Below, in pieces: positions 31,420 through 41,420 of a stretch of DNA of 64,000 bases; within the stretch, counting starts at the first letter, position 1, and every line of letters begins with the position of its first letter. Under the pieces are notes generated by a model, which searched no databases, was not told the origin of the DNA, and saw only the letters and a list, made by a program, of their open reading frames with translations. The DNA is from Yarrowia lipolytica (Eukaryota; Ascomycota; Dipodascomycetes; Dipodascales). The translations under genes and the position numbers were made by a program. The stretch covers positions 2,046,001 to 2,110,000 of the forward strand of contig NC_090770.1 of assembly GCF_001761485.1 (NCBI RefSeq), in the 5' to 3' direction.

Positions 31420-33288
31420 CTATGCATCCACACTGCCGTCCATGCTGAGATTCTCAATCGCCTCCCGCACCAAATGACTGCCCTTGGGATCAAGATTCAG
31501 AGCAATGGTGTAGTGCTTCACCGCCAAAGGCTTCTTGTTGACAGCCTTGTATAGCTGGCCCAGCAAGAAATGGACCGAAGCTTCGTCTGGAGCCAGAGTC
31601 TGCAGAAGATCGAACTCTACAAGAGCCTCGTTGAACCGCTGGAGTTGCATAAGGATCCGAGCCTTCTTGTAGCGAGAAAGGGCCGATTGCGGCTGGAGAG
31701 TCGTGGCCCGCGTGTACATTGCTAACGCCTGTTGCAACATGTTCTGTCGCTCCAGTATCATTCCCACGCAGCACACAAGCACAACATTGTTGCTGTTGAT
31801 GGCCAGAGCTGACTTGAAGTGGAACTCAGCCCGCTCAAAGTCACCCAGCTTCATGCTCACCATTCCCAGACCATACCACGCATTGTAATGCCGCGAGTCG
31901 CACCGCAGAGCCATTCGGAACGCATCTTGGGCCTGCTCAAGAGCCTCAGACGTCACGTGCTCATGACCACTGAGGGTGTATGCATATGCAAATTGCGGGT
32001 CGAGAGCTGTGGCCCGCTTGAAACACTTGAGCGCCAGTTCGGGTTCTCGTTGGACTGAGAACGAGTTGCCCAAAACACACCACGCCTGAGGAGACGACCG
32101 GTCCGAGTCCAGCAGATCTCGCGACAGGTATGCAAGCTCGAGGTCCTTCTGCAGATGCCACAGGGTCGTGGAGTAGACCTCCATGTCGGCCACACGGGTT
32201 CGATCCAGCTCTCTGAGCCGAGCAAAAGTCCGTTCTGCCTCCGCGTAGTTGACCTGCTCAAAGTAGATGCGGCCTATCTTGGCCAGCACGTAGGCAGAGT
32301 CTCGGTGGATTGACGGAAGGTCCAGAAAGTGTTTAAGCGCCGTCTGTAGCTCGTATCGTGAGAAGGCAAGAACGCCACGAGCAATTTTGGTGTAGAGAGG
32401 GAGGGTGGCCGAGGAGTGAGTGGCCGAAGATGCAGAAGAAGGGGGTGCGCTGGAGGAGTTGGATGCCGTAGAAGCGCCGCCAATTGTTTGGCCACTGGGG
32501 AGAGTGTTAGCTATGTTGAGACCCGCTCCCAGAGTTGATCCGGCAAATCCAACGCGTTTTGGCCGTGATGTAGGCGTGTCGTACAGCGAGCTTTTGCCTC
32601 CGAGGAACTTGCCCTTTCCTAGCGAGCCTCCCTGGAAGGTGGTGGTAAGATTAGATTGTTGTTGTCCGGTTGAAGAAGCCGATGGGTTTGTGTTGACGCT
32701 GTTATTGCTGCCAGCACTGTTGTTGCCACCGAATCCCAGCTTGCCTCCCTGAAAGGGATCCTCCACGGGGTATTGGTATCCTGGTTTGAAAATGTTGGCG
32801 ACGTTGACGTTAATTCCCATTTCTGTGAGCCGTTCAAAAGCCTCCCAGACAAACGGGTTCTGGCTCAGTGCCATGGCGTAGGCCTCTGCGGCCACGGTAA
32901 TGTTTCCTGCGCCCTGATACAGCTTTCCTAGCAGTACCAAAAAGGCCGAAGGGTCTGGAATCACGCTTCGTTGTGTCGCAGAATGGGCCGTGTACGTGCC
33001 ATTGAGCCATGTCTTTTTGCCGGCCTCGAGGACCCGGGCACCGTCAGCATGCTTCTGCAGCTTAAGACACGACTCAGCGTACAGATACAAACAACCAATG
33101 TGGGACAGGTGTGTTTTTGTGGCCATCAAGACTGCCTTGTGACGTCCCTGGCGATCCAGAACCAGCGCATGCAAATGGACGTTTTCCGAAGAGGGGTCAA
33201 TTGCCAACATGCGCTCGACGGTAAAGGCCGCCGTGGGGATCAAGTTGTAATCGATAGCATGCCAGAAGGACGCTGCCAGTTGGTTCAT
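31420..33288 (-). CDS. CDC27: anaphase-promoting complex subunit 3 (Cdc27/Nuc2), TPR protein
   Basis: 622 residues. An N-terminal TPR block (WHAIDYNLIPTAAFTVERMLAIDP) and the segment NPFVWEAFERLTEMG are typical of Apc3/Cdc27. A Ser/Asn-rich disordered loop spans about 175-310. At least seven TPRs then run to the C-terminus, seen as AWCVLGNSFSVQREPELALKCFKRATALDP, then HYNAWYGLGMVSMKLGDFERAEFHFKSALAINS-type repeats. Family knowledge: the subunit forms a V-shaped dimer in the APC/C and binds the IR tail of Cdc20/Cdh1 and Apc10. The start is the ATG at 33288; upstream the frame has only a non-ATG codon. Confidence 0.85.
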   Translation of the reverse strand: MNQLAASFWHAIDYNLIPTAAFTVERMLAIDPSSENVHLHALVLDRQGRHKAVLMATKTHLSHIGCLYLYAESCLKLQKHADGARVLEAGKKTWLNGTYTAHSATQRSVIPDPSAFLVLLGKLYQGAGNITVAAEAYAMALSQNPFVWEAFERLTEMGINVNVANIFKPGYQYPVEDPFQGGKLGFGGNNSAGSNNSVNTNPSASSTGQQQSNLTTTFQGGSLGKGKFLGGKSSLYDTPTSRPKRVGFAGSTLGAGLNIANTLPSGQTIGGASTASNSSSAPPSSASSATHSSATLPLYTKIARGVLAFSRYELQTALKHFLDLPSIHRDSAYVLAKIGRIYFEQVNYAEAERTFARLRELDRTRVADMEVYSTTLWHLQKDLELAYLSRDLLDSDRSSPQAWCVLGNSFSVQREPELALKCFKRATALDPQFAYAYTLSGHEHVTSEALEQAQDAFRMALRCDSRHYNAWYGLGMVSMKLGDFERAEFHFKSALAINSNNVVLVCCVGMILERQNMLQQALAMYTRATTLQPQSALSRYKKARILMQLQRFNEALVEFDLLQTLAPDEASVHFLLGQLYKAVNKKPLAVKHYTIALNLDPKGSHLVREAIENLSMDGSVDA

Positions 33289-34709
33289 GGTTGATGATGA
33301 ACTGTTGCACGAAAGGGTAAATGTAAACACAGTCACGTGTGACGTGCAGTTGCGATGTGCAGTTGTTGTGTTACTAAGCTAGGTGGTGGACGGCTGAATA
33401 ACGGGTTTTTGAGAGAAGGGCCATGATGGGAGATGCTTGGTGACTCGGATTTTATATTGATTCTCGTTATCGCTTTCGAGGGAACGAGGTTCTTGGTGGT
33501 ATGAGAGTGTTCACTATTAATGGGTACGATATCAAGTGAATAGTTAGCGTTTGATAGAGTAAACTAAATATCTAACCAAAGTCAACTATTAGTTGAAAAT
33601 AGGATAAGTGTGGATAGCAGCAGACATCTCAATTACTACCAGCTTACAGACTCAATAGAAGGCACAAAAGTATTTCCTTTCTGCGTAATACCTGTTCATT
33701 TGATATAAATATAAAGACATCTCTTGTTCTACTCTACCCTGGAGTCACTCTTGACTACCAACTTCAACCACTCCAACCACCCAAGAGTATCATCCTTCTA
33801 CTGTACTGAAGGTAGCTACACTCATAGATGATGAGAACCAAATGACTCTGGTTAGCTCCAAAACCAACCACATGCCAATACCCCAACAAATGCAAACCAG
33901 TTGCGTCAGCTTCGCATCAGTTGCCGCAGTTGTTTCGTATCAAGTTGCTACTCTCTTTTACTCCACCACTCCCATGACCTGCACCCGTGACCCCTTAGTA
34001 AACCCCAACAAAATCTAGGTCGTCTAGATCTAAGAAAGACTAAGCATCAAAGCTCACATGGAGAGGTCACATGAGATGGTGAACACCCGTTGCCTTCTGT
34101 TTCTGTTTTTCGTTTTCCTAGCTCATCTCCACAAATCTTCTTCCAAACAACCGTGAGACCTGATGACCGATCCATGCTACAAGGTAGTCTAATTGGTACA
34201 AGGGCTTGTGATTGCGGACAGTGATCACGTAATAAACAGCCACTTGCTAGTCACCTCTTGTCTCTATACATGTTTGGAGCCCCTACCAAGCATACTGGGC
34301 GTACCTCAAACCTCCATACAACATCTTCATGTCTACTCGTACTTACACCGACAAAGGAATAATATACTACAAGTAGCTTCCTCAACTACAGTAGAACCAT
34401 CCCGCCATCGCACCTGCCGTGAACCTTGCTCTCCACATGTTCTCTACAGACATTATGCGCTTACCCCAGCTGTTGGCGTCATTGTCGCCACAAGCCACAG
34501 TATCGATTGCGCCATGAAGACGGACCATCCCTAGATATGGACCATGATCACAACTTCTTGCGTCATGTTCCTGAGCCACAGTTGATACCATCACTCTCTT
34601 ACGCCTCTCATCCTCGCTAATATGGTAACAGAAGCTATTCGCTATTTGAGATGTTTTGCTTGAGCCGTGGATGGCATCAAGATATGTTAGTCCCCCTCCT
34701 ATTCTATAT
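33289..34709. other. intergenic region without recognisable genes
   Basis: 1.4 kb between Apc3 and the transporter, both on the minus strand. Short CTACAAGTA-type words occur near 34369. A tRNA A-box-like match at about 34181 has no B box and was rejected. Confidence 0.5.
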
Positions 34710-36388
34710 TTACTGCACAGGCCAAGGTGAAATGGACCGTGACATTTCGTCATCGCTATGCATCTCTGGCGACATGGTGTCCGTCTCGGACGATGTGTCG
34801 GCATGCTCCTCCTTTGCGCCCCACACGCTCACGTGAGCAGGCAGCCTGTAAAGGGCCACTGCTCCCACCACCATAACCACTGCCAAAACGGTAAAGAAAA
34901 TTTGGGTCGCGGGGAACACGCTTGCATAAAGAGTTGGAGCGATAAGATCTCCTGCTACTGCTCCCACATCCATCACACCAATGACCAGCGCAAGGGCGTA
35001 TCCAGACCCACACACGGGTCCCAGGACATGGATGATGTAATCAAGAATGTGGGGGTACGAGACGGACCGCACCAGACTCAGAACCATGATTCCGACAATG
35101 AAGGCCACATCATTGGGCACCGTGCACGAAATGCCGGCCGCTACCGCAAACAGAGCGCCCAGACGAACCACATTCGTGTCTGACTGCTTGATGGAGCGCC
35201 GACAGATCTTGGAAATGCCCAGAAAGATGTAGGGCAGCAGAGTGGGAGTGCCCAAAAGGCCGCCCATGGCTGTGACGGACAGTCCGACGGAGATTTTGGC
35301 CAGATCAAGGGTCCGCCAGTCCCACATGTACGAGGAGAAGACGGGCATGATTTTCAGAGAGGCTGCAGATGTCATGGAGACCAGCCCTGCGACAATCATG
35401 ATGCTTTTGAGAGGGGAGGGCACCGCCTTCTCGGTGAGATCAGCAGTGGATGAGTTGGGGGAGTAGAGCGTGTCCTTGGAATCACGATACTCTTTTGGGG
35501 TGTGCAGATAACAGGGTCCTGTAAGAGCTCTGAACTCGGGCAGGTTCTTTGACCACATGTAGAAGGTTGCGGCGAGACCCAGAGCCAGCAGCATGGCCAA
35601 AAGCGGGTTTCCAGACTCCTCCAGGATTCGTCCAACTGTGGAACCCAGCCAGTCCTTACAGACAATACGTAGAACCAGCAGCTGAATCAGCGGGAGCAGA
35701 CGTAGATCCGGCCAGCCTGCAAAGAAGCCCGTTGTGGTCCGTTTCTCTGCCACCTCCGAGATGCGCTCTGTGTTTTTCTCTTCGTCGTTGGTCATGTCAC
35801 AGAGGTACATGGCAGCCAGAGCCAGCACCGACTTATCGCACTGCATAGCCACAGACACGAGATAGACCGGGTACGGCAATCCCAGGGCATAGGTGAAGCA
35901 GGCCACTCCGACGGATGCCGTGGCCAGAATGGCACACATGTGTACTCCCCATACTCTTCCCTTTGCGTCGCTTGTCGACAAGATCTTGAAGGCCGTGTAG
36001 ATCTGAACGAGCGTCGCTAATGCCACCATGATTTCAAACGTCGTATAGTGGGTATGGATGGCCGAAATCTGGCACACTTCGTCTGCGAGCGAGACTCCGG
36101 GTCCGGACGTGAGTCTCGGGAAAAATGCTCGGCATATTGATGTGAGGTGGAGTTGTGGTGACAGCTGGTTGTGGATTCCAAAAGCTACAAACGCGGGAGC
36201 TATGGTGGCCAGCAGAGTCTGTGTTAGATAGTCTGACATGTTTCTCCTTCCTGTTTGGTGCGACGCGTCTCATGCCATCGAGCATGTTTCTGTGCCCGCT
36301 CTCCGGTACTCACATTTGTCCGCTTGGCCGCGTAGGACCGACCAAAATCGTTGTTGCTCAGATACTGGACCACGTTGGTCCCCGTCAT
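34710..36388 (-). CDS. MFS-type multi-pass transporter (one intron)
   Basis: Joined from 36388-36314 and 36218-34710, giving 527 residues. Exon 1 codes for MTGTNVVQYLSNNDFG plus nine more residues and ends in phase 0 before GTGAGT. Exon 2 begins TLLATIAPAFVAFGIHNQ. Ten to twelve hydrophobic segments are visible, with a long polar loop in the middle (about residues 240-305) and a charged C-terminal tail. Features such as GGLLGTPTLLPY and SYPHILDYIIHVLGPVCGSGYALA suggest a major facilitator, but I cannot name the substrate or closest family. Without the intron the frame could start at an ATG at 36239, which would lie inside the intron and replace exon 1 with MSDYLTQ. The spliced model is preferred because both splice sites and phase fit. 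Confidence 0.65.
36219..36313 (-). other. spliceosomal intron of the MFS-type transporter gene
   Basis: 95 bases on the minus strand, donor GTGAGT, end TCTAACACAG. Exons on both sides stay in frame. Confidence 0.75.
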
Positions 36389-38484
36389 GATTATCTGACC
36401 GTAAGAGTTGGTTTCGAGGGCTGAGTCGAGACAAGGCTTTCAGGAGTCCATAAAGTTTTGGCAGAGTCGGCTGTAAAATAGTGTGAAGACAGTAAAATCG
36501 ACTTTGGCGGTGGGGGTTCAAAGACCCAAGTAAGCGGATAAAATCCCGTATTTAAGCACTCGGACTCTTCCCCACAGCTCCATATATACATATTCCACTA
36601 CGACCCTGTGCTATCACAGCCTCTCTGTGGTGCTAATCATCAATCTCTAATTTATTTTCTTCCTTTTCTGTTATCCGCTGTGCTGAGACTGAGACGCAAA
36701 AAGGTTCGATGAGGGGATCGATTACTGCGAAGAGCCTTGGACAAAAGTTTTTTAAGCAATTTGTTTAGCGTCTGCTTGTAGTTCGGCACACGCGTGACCC
36801 AGCCAGTGGCGCAGTAACCGCAGCAACACGCCCGCACGTTTACCGTTTCGACGGAAATAATGGGGCCACCGAAACCGCCGCTTTTGCCTGCGCAAAAAAA
36901 ATTCAACTAGCACTGCAACATAACATATATAATATCGATAAAAGAGCTCGCCAAAAAGCGCTATGTTTTTCGGGTCTGCCTTGCTATGCTATTTTGGGAA
37001 TCCTCCTGCCTATTTGGGTTGGGCCTGCTTGTGCCAGACCACAGCAGTAGACTACAGTAGACCGCGATATATATTTCATCAAGGTACAGTACATACGAGA
37101 GTTAGAATAATGAGTAGAATAATAAGAAAGGAAAATACAAAGCTTGGGTACAGCACCGTTACTCTTTGCAGCATGAGGCAAGCCTCCCAAATGCGCGACA
37201 CAGTTGACCGCCGAATGCTTATCAAGACACTGTAGTTTCAGACCACATCCAACACATCGGGAAGAAGACCACCGAGCTGGGCCTCGGAAGAGCTTCCTCC
37301 AACGTTTAGATTGCTCTACGGAGGTACACACCACAAGAGTCTTTTAAACATATGGCTTATGGTTATTTCCTACATTATTGAGACGTTTAATTTCCGACCG
37401 ACGGACCATGGCCAGTGCATTCGCTACAGTATGTACATACCACGTTTCATACATAGATGGGTCGTAGACTCCAGTGATGATAACAATGACATCAGTTTAG
37501 GTACAATGAACCACTGCGTGCAATCACAACGGACCCTTCCTCCCTCTAAAACCACTGTGATAGTCTACTTGTGGGATCCCCTCATATAAACCCCATGACG
37601 AGCCAGATAAACACCGCAATCCGAGCAACTGTAACTTCGTACTATTCTGCGTTGGATGTGAAGTGAAAGTCTCGAACAGTCGCTTGTGGCAGGACGGCGA
37701 GTAGGAGTTAGAGCAGTTCCATATGACCGGATATCTGAGAACAATTCGCGCGAGCACACGGGTACGAATACGAGAGATATCAACCACAACCTGGCAGTGG
37801 AAGACTTGGTTGCTATAGCTAGACTTCGTATGACTGATAGCAATGACAAGTATGTACAATACTGTAGCAACTAACAAATATGGCGATAATGGACTGCAGT
37901 AAATAGCTACAGAATTCTGCTCCGAAACTCACTGAGTGTACAAGAATCGGTATTGGTGTTGTATGATGGTAGAAGGTAACCATTGTAATGCATCTACAAA
38001 GACTTTCAACGACGACGAGGATCCAACATCCAACTTTTTTATCACACACATGTTCCACGATAAGTTTCCTTCTATAGCTAGTCAGGCACCACCAATTACT
38101 ACTTGTAAAATAGAATGGAACTCTCAACAGAAGCTACTTCCACGGGCACCTGTACTTGTACTGGTACAGTTCTGTCCACGTGATCACTTACATTCGAATG
38201 AGAACTTGTGGCGACACAGAGAAAGCAACCAAATCATCCAAGTACGTACAAAGCCTGTCCCCCTACGTAAGCCGATTGTACTCAATTCCATCACCGCCAC
38301 TCGTCTACAGCTACTACTATCTCCACCTACAATCCCCTAGATCAATCATCTCCTAAAATACATTACTAATCGGCAGAATGGCGGCTATCAAGCGGAACTT
38401 CACACATGGTAGCCATCTGCAGATCGGGGAAGGTCGTGGCCTTCGGTAGCCAGCGCTCGCGTTCAAACATGGACACAAACACGT
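36389..38484. other. intergenic region between transporter and Lsm4 genes
   Basis: 2.1 kb. Left end: transporter promoter. Right end: Lsm4 3' region. It holds GTAC-type words at about 37084-37095, 37427-37440 and 38151-38170. No gene is supported. Confidence 0.5.
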
Positions 38485-38971
38485 CTAATATCGTCGTCCT
38501 CCACCTCGCTGTCGCTGGTTGGGGTTGTTGCTCTGGTTGTTGTAGTTTCGGTTGCCTCGTCGGTTGCCAAACTGGCCGCCCTGCTCCAGCTGCTGCTGTC
38601 GCTGTCGCTGTTCCCGCTGCTGGCTGTATTGTTGCTTGATGCTGTGCAGTAGCTCGTCTGGCAGCTGGAGAGCCTTGATGTTGGAGCCTCGTACATAGTA
38701 CTCGGACACGGTGGCGGTGTTTTCGCCCGATGCAGAAAACTCTTCGACCTCCTTGAGCGTGAGGTTCATCCAGTGGTCACATTTCAACAGGTGGCCTCTC
38801 AGGGACTCGCCCGATTTGAGCTCCACCAGCATGGGCTGACCCTGTGCTGCGTTGAGTAGGGATAAGGGTAGCTGCGTTAGTCATGGTCTGTCTGCCCACG
38901 GTTGGGCCGGTGCGTATCGCATCGAGAGGGGCCCACGTGAGCCCCAGGACGCCTGTATCAATACTCACCAT
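38485..38971 (-). CDS. LSM4: U6 snRNA-associated Sm-like protein Lsm4 (one intron after the start codon)
   Basis: Joined from 38971-38969 (ATG only) and 38871-38485, giving 129 residues. The mature N-terminus MLPLSLLNAAQGQPMLVELK continues into the Sm fold (GESLRGHLLKCDHWMNLTLKEVEEF, the Sm1 motif, and YYVRGSNIKALQLPDELL, the Sm2 motif). The C-terminal tail is Gln-rich and then Arg/Gly/Asn-rich (RGNRNYNNQ, RQRGGGRRY), as in other Lsm4 proteins, where it supports P-body assembly. Lsm4 is part of Lsm1-7 (mRNA decapping) and Lsm2-8 (U6 snRNP). Without the intron the translated start would be an internal ATG at 38832, lacking the first helix. It shares a 464-base divergent promoter with Mbp1. Confidence 0.92.
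38872..38968 (-). other. spliceosomal intron directly after the Lsm4 start codon
   Basis: 97 bases on the minus strand, GTGAGT immediately following ATG, ending ACTAACGCAG. The first coding exon is therefore three bases. Confidence 0.88.
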
Positions 38972-39435
38972 CGATGTGGATTATGGTGACAGTTGGTGCT
39001 GGCGGTGAAAAAGCATATTTTGGGGCTAGGGTTGGGTGATGATGGTTTAGGTGTGTGCTTGTGGTGGGAACTATTACGTAACCTGAGCTGTAAGGACTCA
39101 GGTGCACACCAATTGGGAATTGCCGCAGGGATAAGACGATAATAGAAGTAAGGCGGAGCGCCAGGGGCAGGCCATACGAGATTTATATAGAGAAAAAAAA
39201 AAGCAACCCTCACACCCACGACATTCATTCTGTCACTGCCAAACAAGTATATATTTATATATCTCTAACCGCTGATCTGGCTCCCTCCCAGCTGGGACTC
39301 CAAATTACCCTCGCTACGATACTGCACACCCAGCCCACATACGGCTTTTCTCGTTGTCCAAAACAGCACATAGGGTAACTCGAAACCCGAAACCCATTAT
39401 TGCGCCAACGCGACACGACGACGCACTACGCGACC
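38972..39435. promoter_or_regulatory. divergent promoter between Lsm4 and Mbp1
   Basis: 464 bases separate the two start codons. A/T-rich core near 39181-39262 with TTATATAG and TATATTTATATAT-type elements that could serve either direction. Confidence 0.5.
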
Positions 39436-41334
39436 ATGTCCATCTACAAAGCAACGTATTCGGGCGTGCCCGTCTACGAGTTCCAGTGTAAGAATGTGGC
39501 CGTGATGCGGCGCAAATCCGACGGCTGGGTCAACGCTACCCACATCCTCAAGGTCGCTGGCTTCGACAAGCCTCAGCGAACGCGGATTCTGGAAAAGGAG
39601 GTCCAGAAGGGCGTCCATGAAAAGGTCCAGGGCGGCTACGGCAAGTACCAGGGCACGTGGGTCCCCCTGGAGCGGGCCAGAGAGATTGCCACGCTGTACG
39701 ACGTTGATTCACACCTTGCGCCCATCTTCAACTACGACGACGAGGATGGCTCACCTCCTCCCGCACCGAAACACAGACCCAATCTGGAGCGCAAGAAGCG
39801 GACCAAGGTGACGGGATCGCCTCTGGTTCGCCAGCCCAGTCGCATGGAGACTCTCACCCAGTCAACGGGATCCACCATGGGAGGCACTCCACAACACTCT
39901 AGACAGTCGTCTCTCAGCCAACTGGCCCAGTCTTACGGACTGGACGACAGCGACCACGTGACTCCATCGCCTCCCACAGTTGCTGACGATTCGTCCGACT
40001 TCATGTCCGATGAAGAAGTTGACCGACAAATGGGTAACTACCCTCGACCCATGATGGCCAAGCCCAAGCCAATACAGGTACGGGACCCCAAGGATCTGTA
40101 CACCAACGACCTGCTCAACTACTTCGTGTCTGCTGACGACGAGAAGATCCCCGCGTTCCTGGAAAACCCACCTGCAGAGTTTGATGTGCACAGACCCATT
40201 GACGAGGAGGGCCATACAGCGTTGCATTGGGCTTGTGCCATGGGCCACCTGCGGGTGATTGAGCTGCTGCTCAAGGCCGGATCGGACGTGCGAGCCACCA
40301 ACATGTTTGGCCAGACACCTTTGACGAGGGCCATCATGTTTACTAACAACTACGACCGAAGAACCTTCCCTAAAGTGGTGGACATCTTGCAAGACACCCT
40401 GTTTCAGGTGGACGGCCAGGGCAGAACCGTGCTTCACCACATTGCCCAGCACGTGAGCAAGTCGCAGTCCGCGGCCAAGTACTACGTGACTATCTTGCTG
40501 TCAAAAATTAGCGAGAACCACTCTCTAGGCGTACTGTCACAATTCATGGACACGCAGAACAACGAGGGCGACACCGCCCTGCATATTCTCGCCCGTTCAG
40601 GTGCCAAAAAGGTGTCCCGTGCCCTCATGGACTTCAATGTCAAGACAGATATCGTCAATGCCGACGGTCGAACTGCGCTGGATCTGCTGGAGGGCGACAG
40701 ACAGATGCAGCAACACCCGCCGCCCGCCATGGCACTCCACCATCAGCCTCCCTACCAGATGCTGCACGAGAGCGAAACTGCCATTGCCGCACACAATCTT
40801 GCCGGAACCGTAGTGCACAACCTGCAAGTGTTGGCTCACGCCTTTGATGCCGAGCTCAAGGAGAAGGACGCCGACGTGCAACAGGTGCGCCAGATGGCCA
40901 CCAAGATGGAGGAAGACATTGCCGCTACCAACGAGGCGATCCGGGAGTATGAGGCCAAACATGGCACCGCCGAGGAGCTCGAGAAACTTGCCTCTGAGGC
41001 TGAAGAGCGTGTGACTACACGGGTGAACCAGCTACGCAAGGTGTTCGAGCGGTCACAGGCGAAGGGCCTTGCCATGCTTGTTGCCGAGGAGGAGCGGGAG
41101 ATATCGCGTGAACAGACCAAGGGCGAGTTCAAGACCGCCAAGGAGCTGACAGACCTCCAGCATGGACGGAAGGATCTTGTGGACGACGTGGTAGAGCTGT
41201 TCGCCAATGCCGGGGTTGGCGAGAAGATGAACGAGTACAGACGGCTGGTGGCCATGAGCTGCGGTGTCAAGGTGGAGGATATCGACGGGCTTCTTGATGG
41301 AATCGAGAAGGCTCTGCTTGAGGGAGAGAGATAG
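39436..41334 (+). CDS. MBP1: APSES-domain cell-cycle transcription factor Mbp1 (MBF DNA-binding subunit)
   Basis: 632 residues. The APSES/KilA-N DNA-binding domain is at residues 1-100, almost the Mbp1 consensus: YSGVPVYEF, DGWVNATHILKVAGFDKPQRTRILEKEV, HEKVQGGYGKYQGTWVPLE. Ankyrin repeats follow at about 235-435 (GHTALHWACAMGHLRVIELLLKAGSDVRATN; GDTALHILARSGAKKVSRALMDFN). A C-terminal coiled coil (about 465-590) would pair with Swi6 or an equivalent. Family knowledge: MBF binds ACGCGT (MCB) boxes and drives G1/S genes for DNA replication and repair. The start is the ATG at 39436, matching the family N-terminus; upstream in-frame codons have no ATG. It ends 86 bases from the converging LisH-WD40 gene. 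Confidence 0.93.
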   Translation: MSIYKATYSGVPVYEFQCKNVAVMRRKSDGWVNATHILKVAGFDKPQRTRILEKEVQKGVHEKVQGGYGKYQGTWVPLERAREIATLYDVDSHLAPIFNYDDEDGSPPPAPKHRPNLERKKRTKVTGSPLVRQPSRMETLTQSTGSTMGGTPQHSRQSSLSQLAQSYGLDDSDHVTPSPPTVADDSSDFMSDEEVDRQMGNYPRPMMAKPKPIQVRDPKDLYTNDLLNYFVSADDEKIPAFLENPPAEFDVHRPIDEEGHTALHWACAMGHLRVIELLLKAGSDVRATNMFGQTPLTRAIMFTNNYDRRTFPKVVDILQDTLFQVDGQGRTVLHHIAQHVSKSQSAAKYYVTILLSKISENHSLGVLSQFMDTQNNEGDTALHILARSGAKKVSRALMDFNVKTDIVNADGRTALDLLEGDRQMQQHPPPAMALHHQPPYQMLHESETAIAAHNLAGTVVHNLQVLAHAFDAELKEKDADVQQVRQMATKMEEDIAATNEAIREYEAKHGTAEELEKLASEAEERVTTRVNQLRKVFERSQAKGLAMLVAEEEREISREQTKGEFKTAKELTDLQHGRKDLVDDVVELFANAGVGEKMNEYRRLVAMSCGVKVEDIDGLLDGIEKALLEGER

Positions 41335-41420
41335 TATGGGTCGGTCTAGGACGATGTAATTTAATGTACACTACGAGGTTATCTACTTGTGTATGTAATC
41401 TGACAGCAATATTTGGTTGT

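Noticed and set aside
34181-34260. tRNA-like A box TAGTCTAATTGG
   Set aside because: No B box (GGTTCRANNCC) follows at the right distance, and the arms do not pair.
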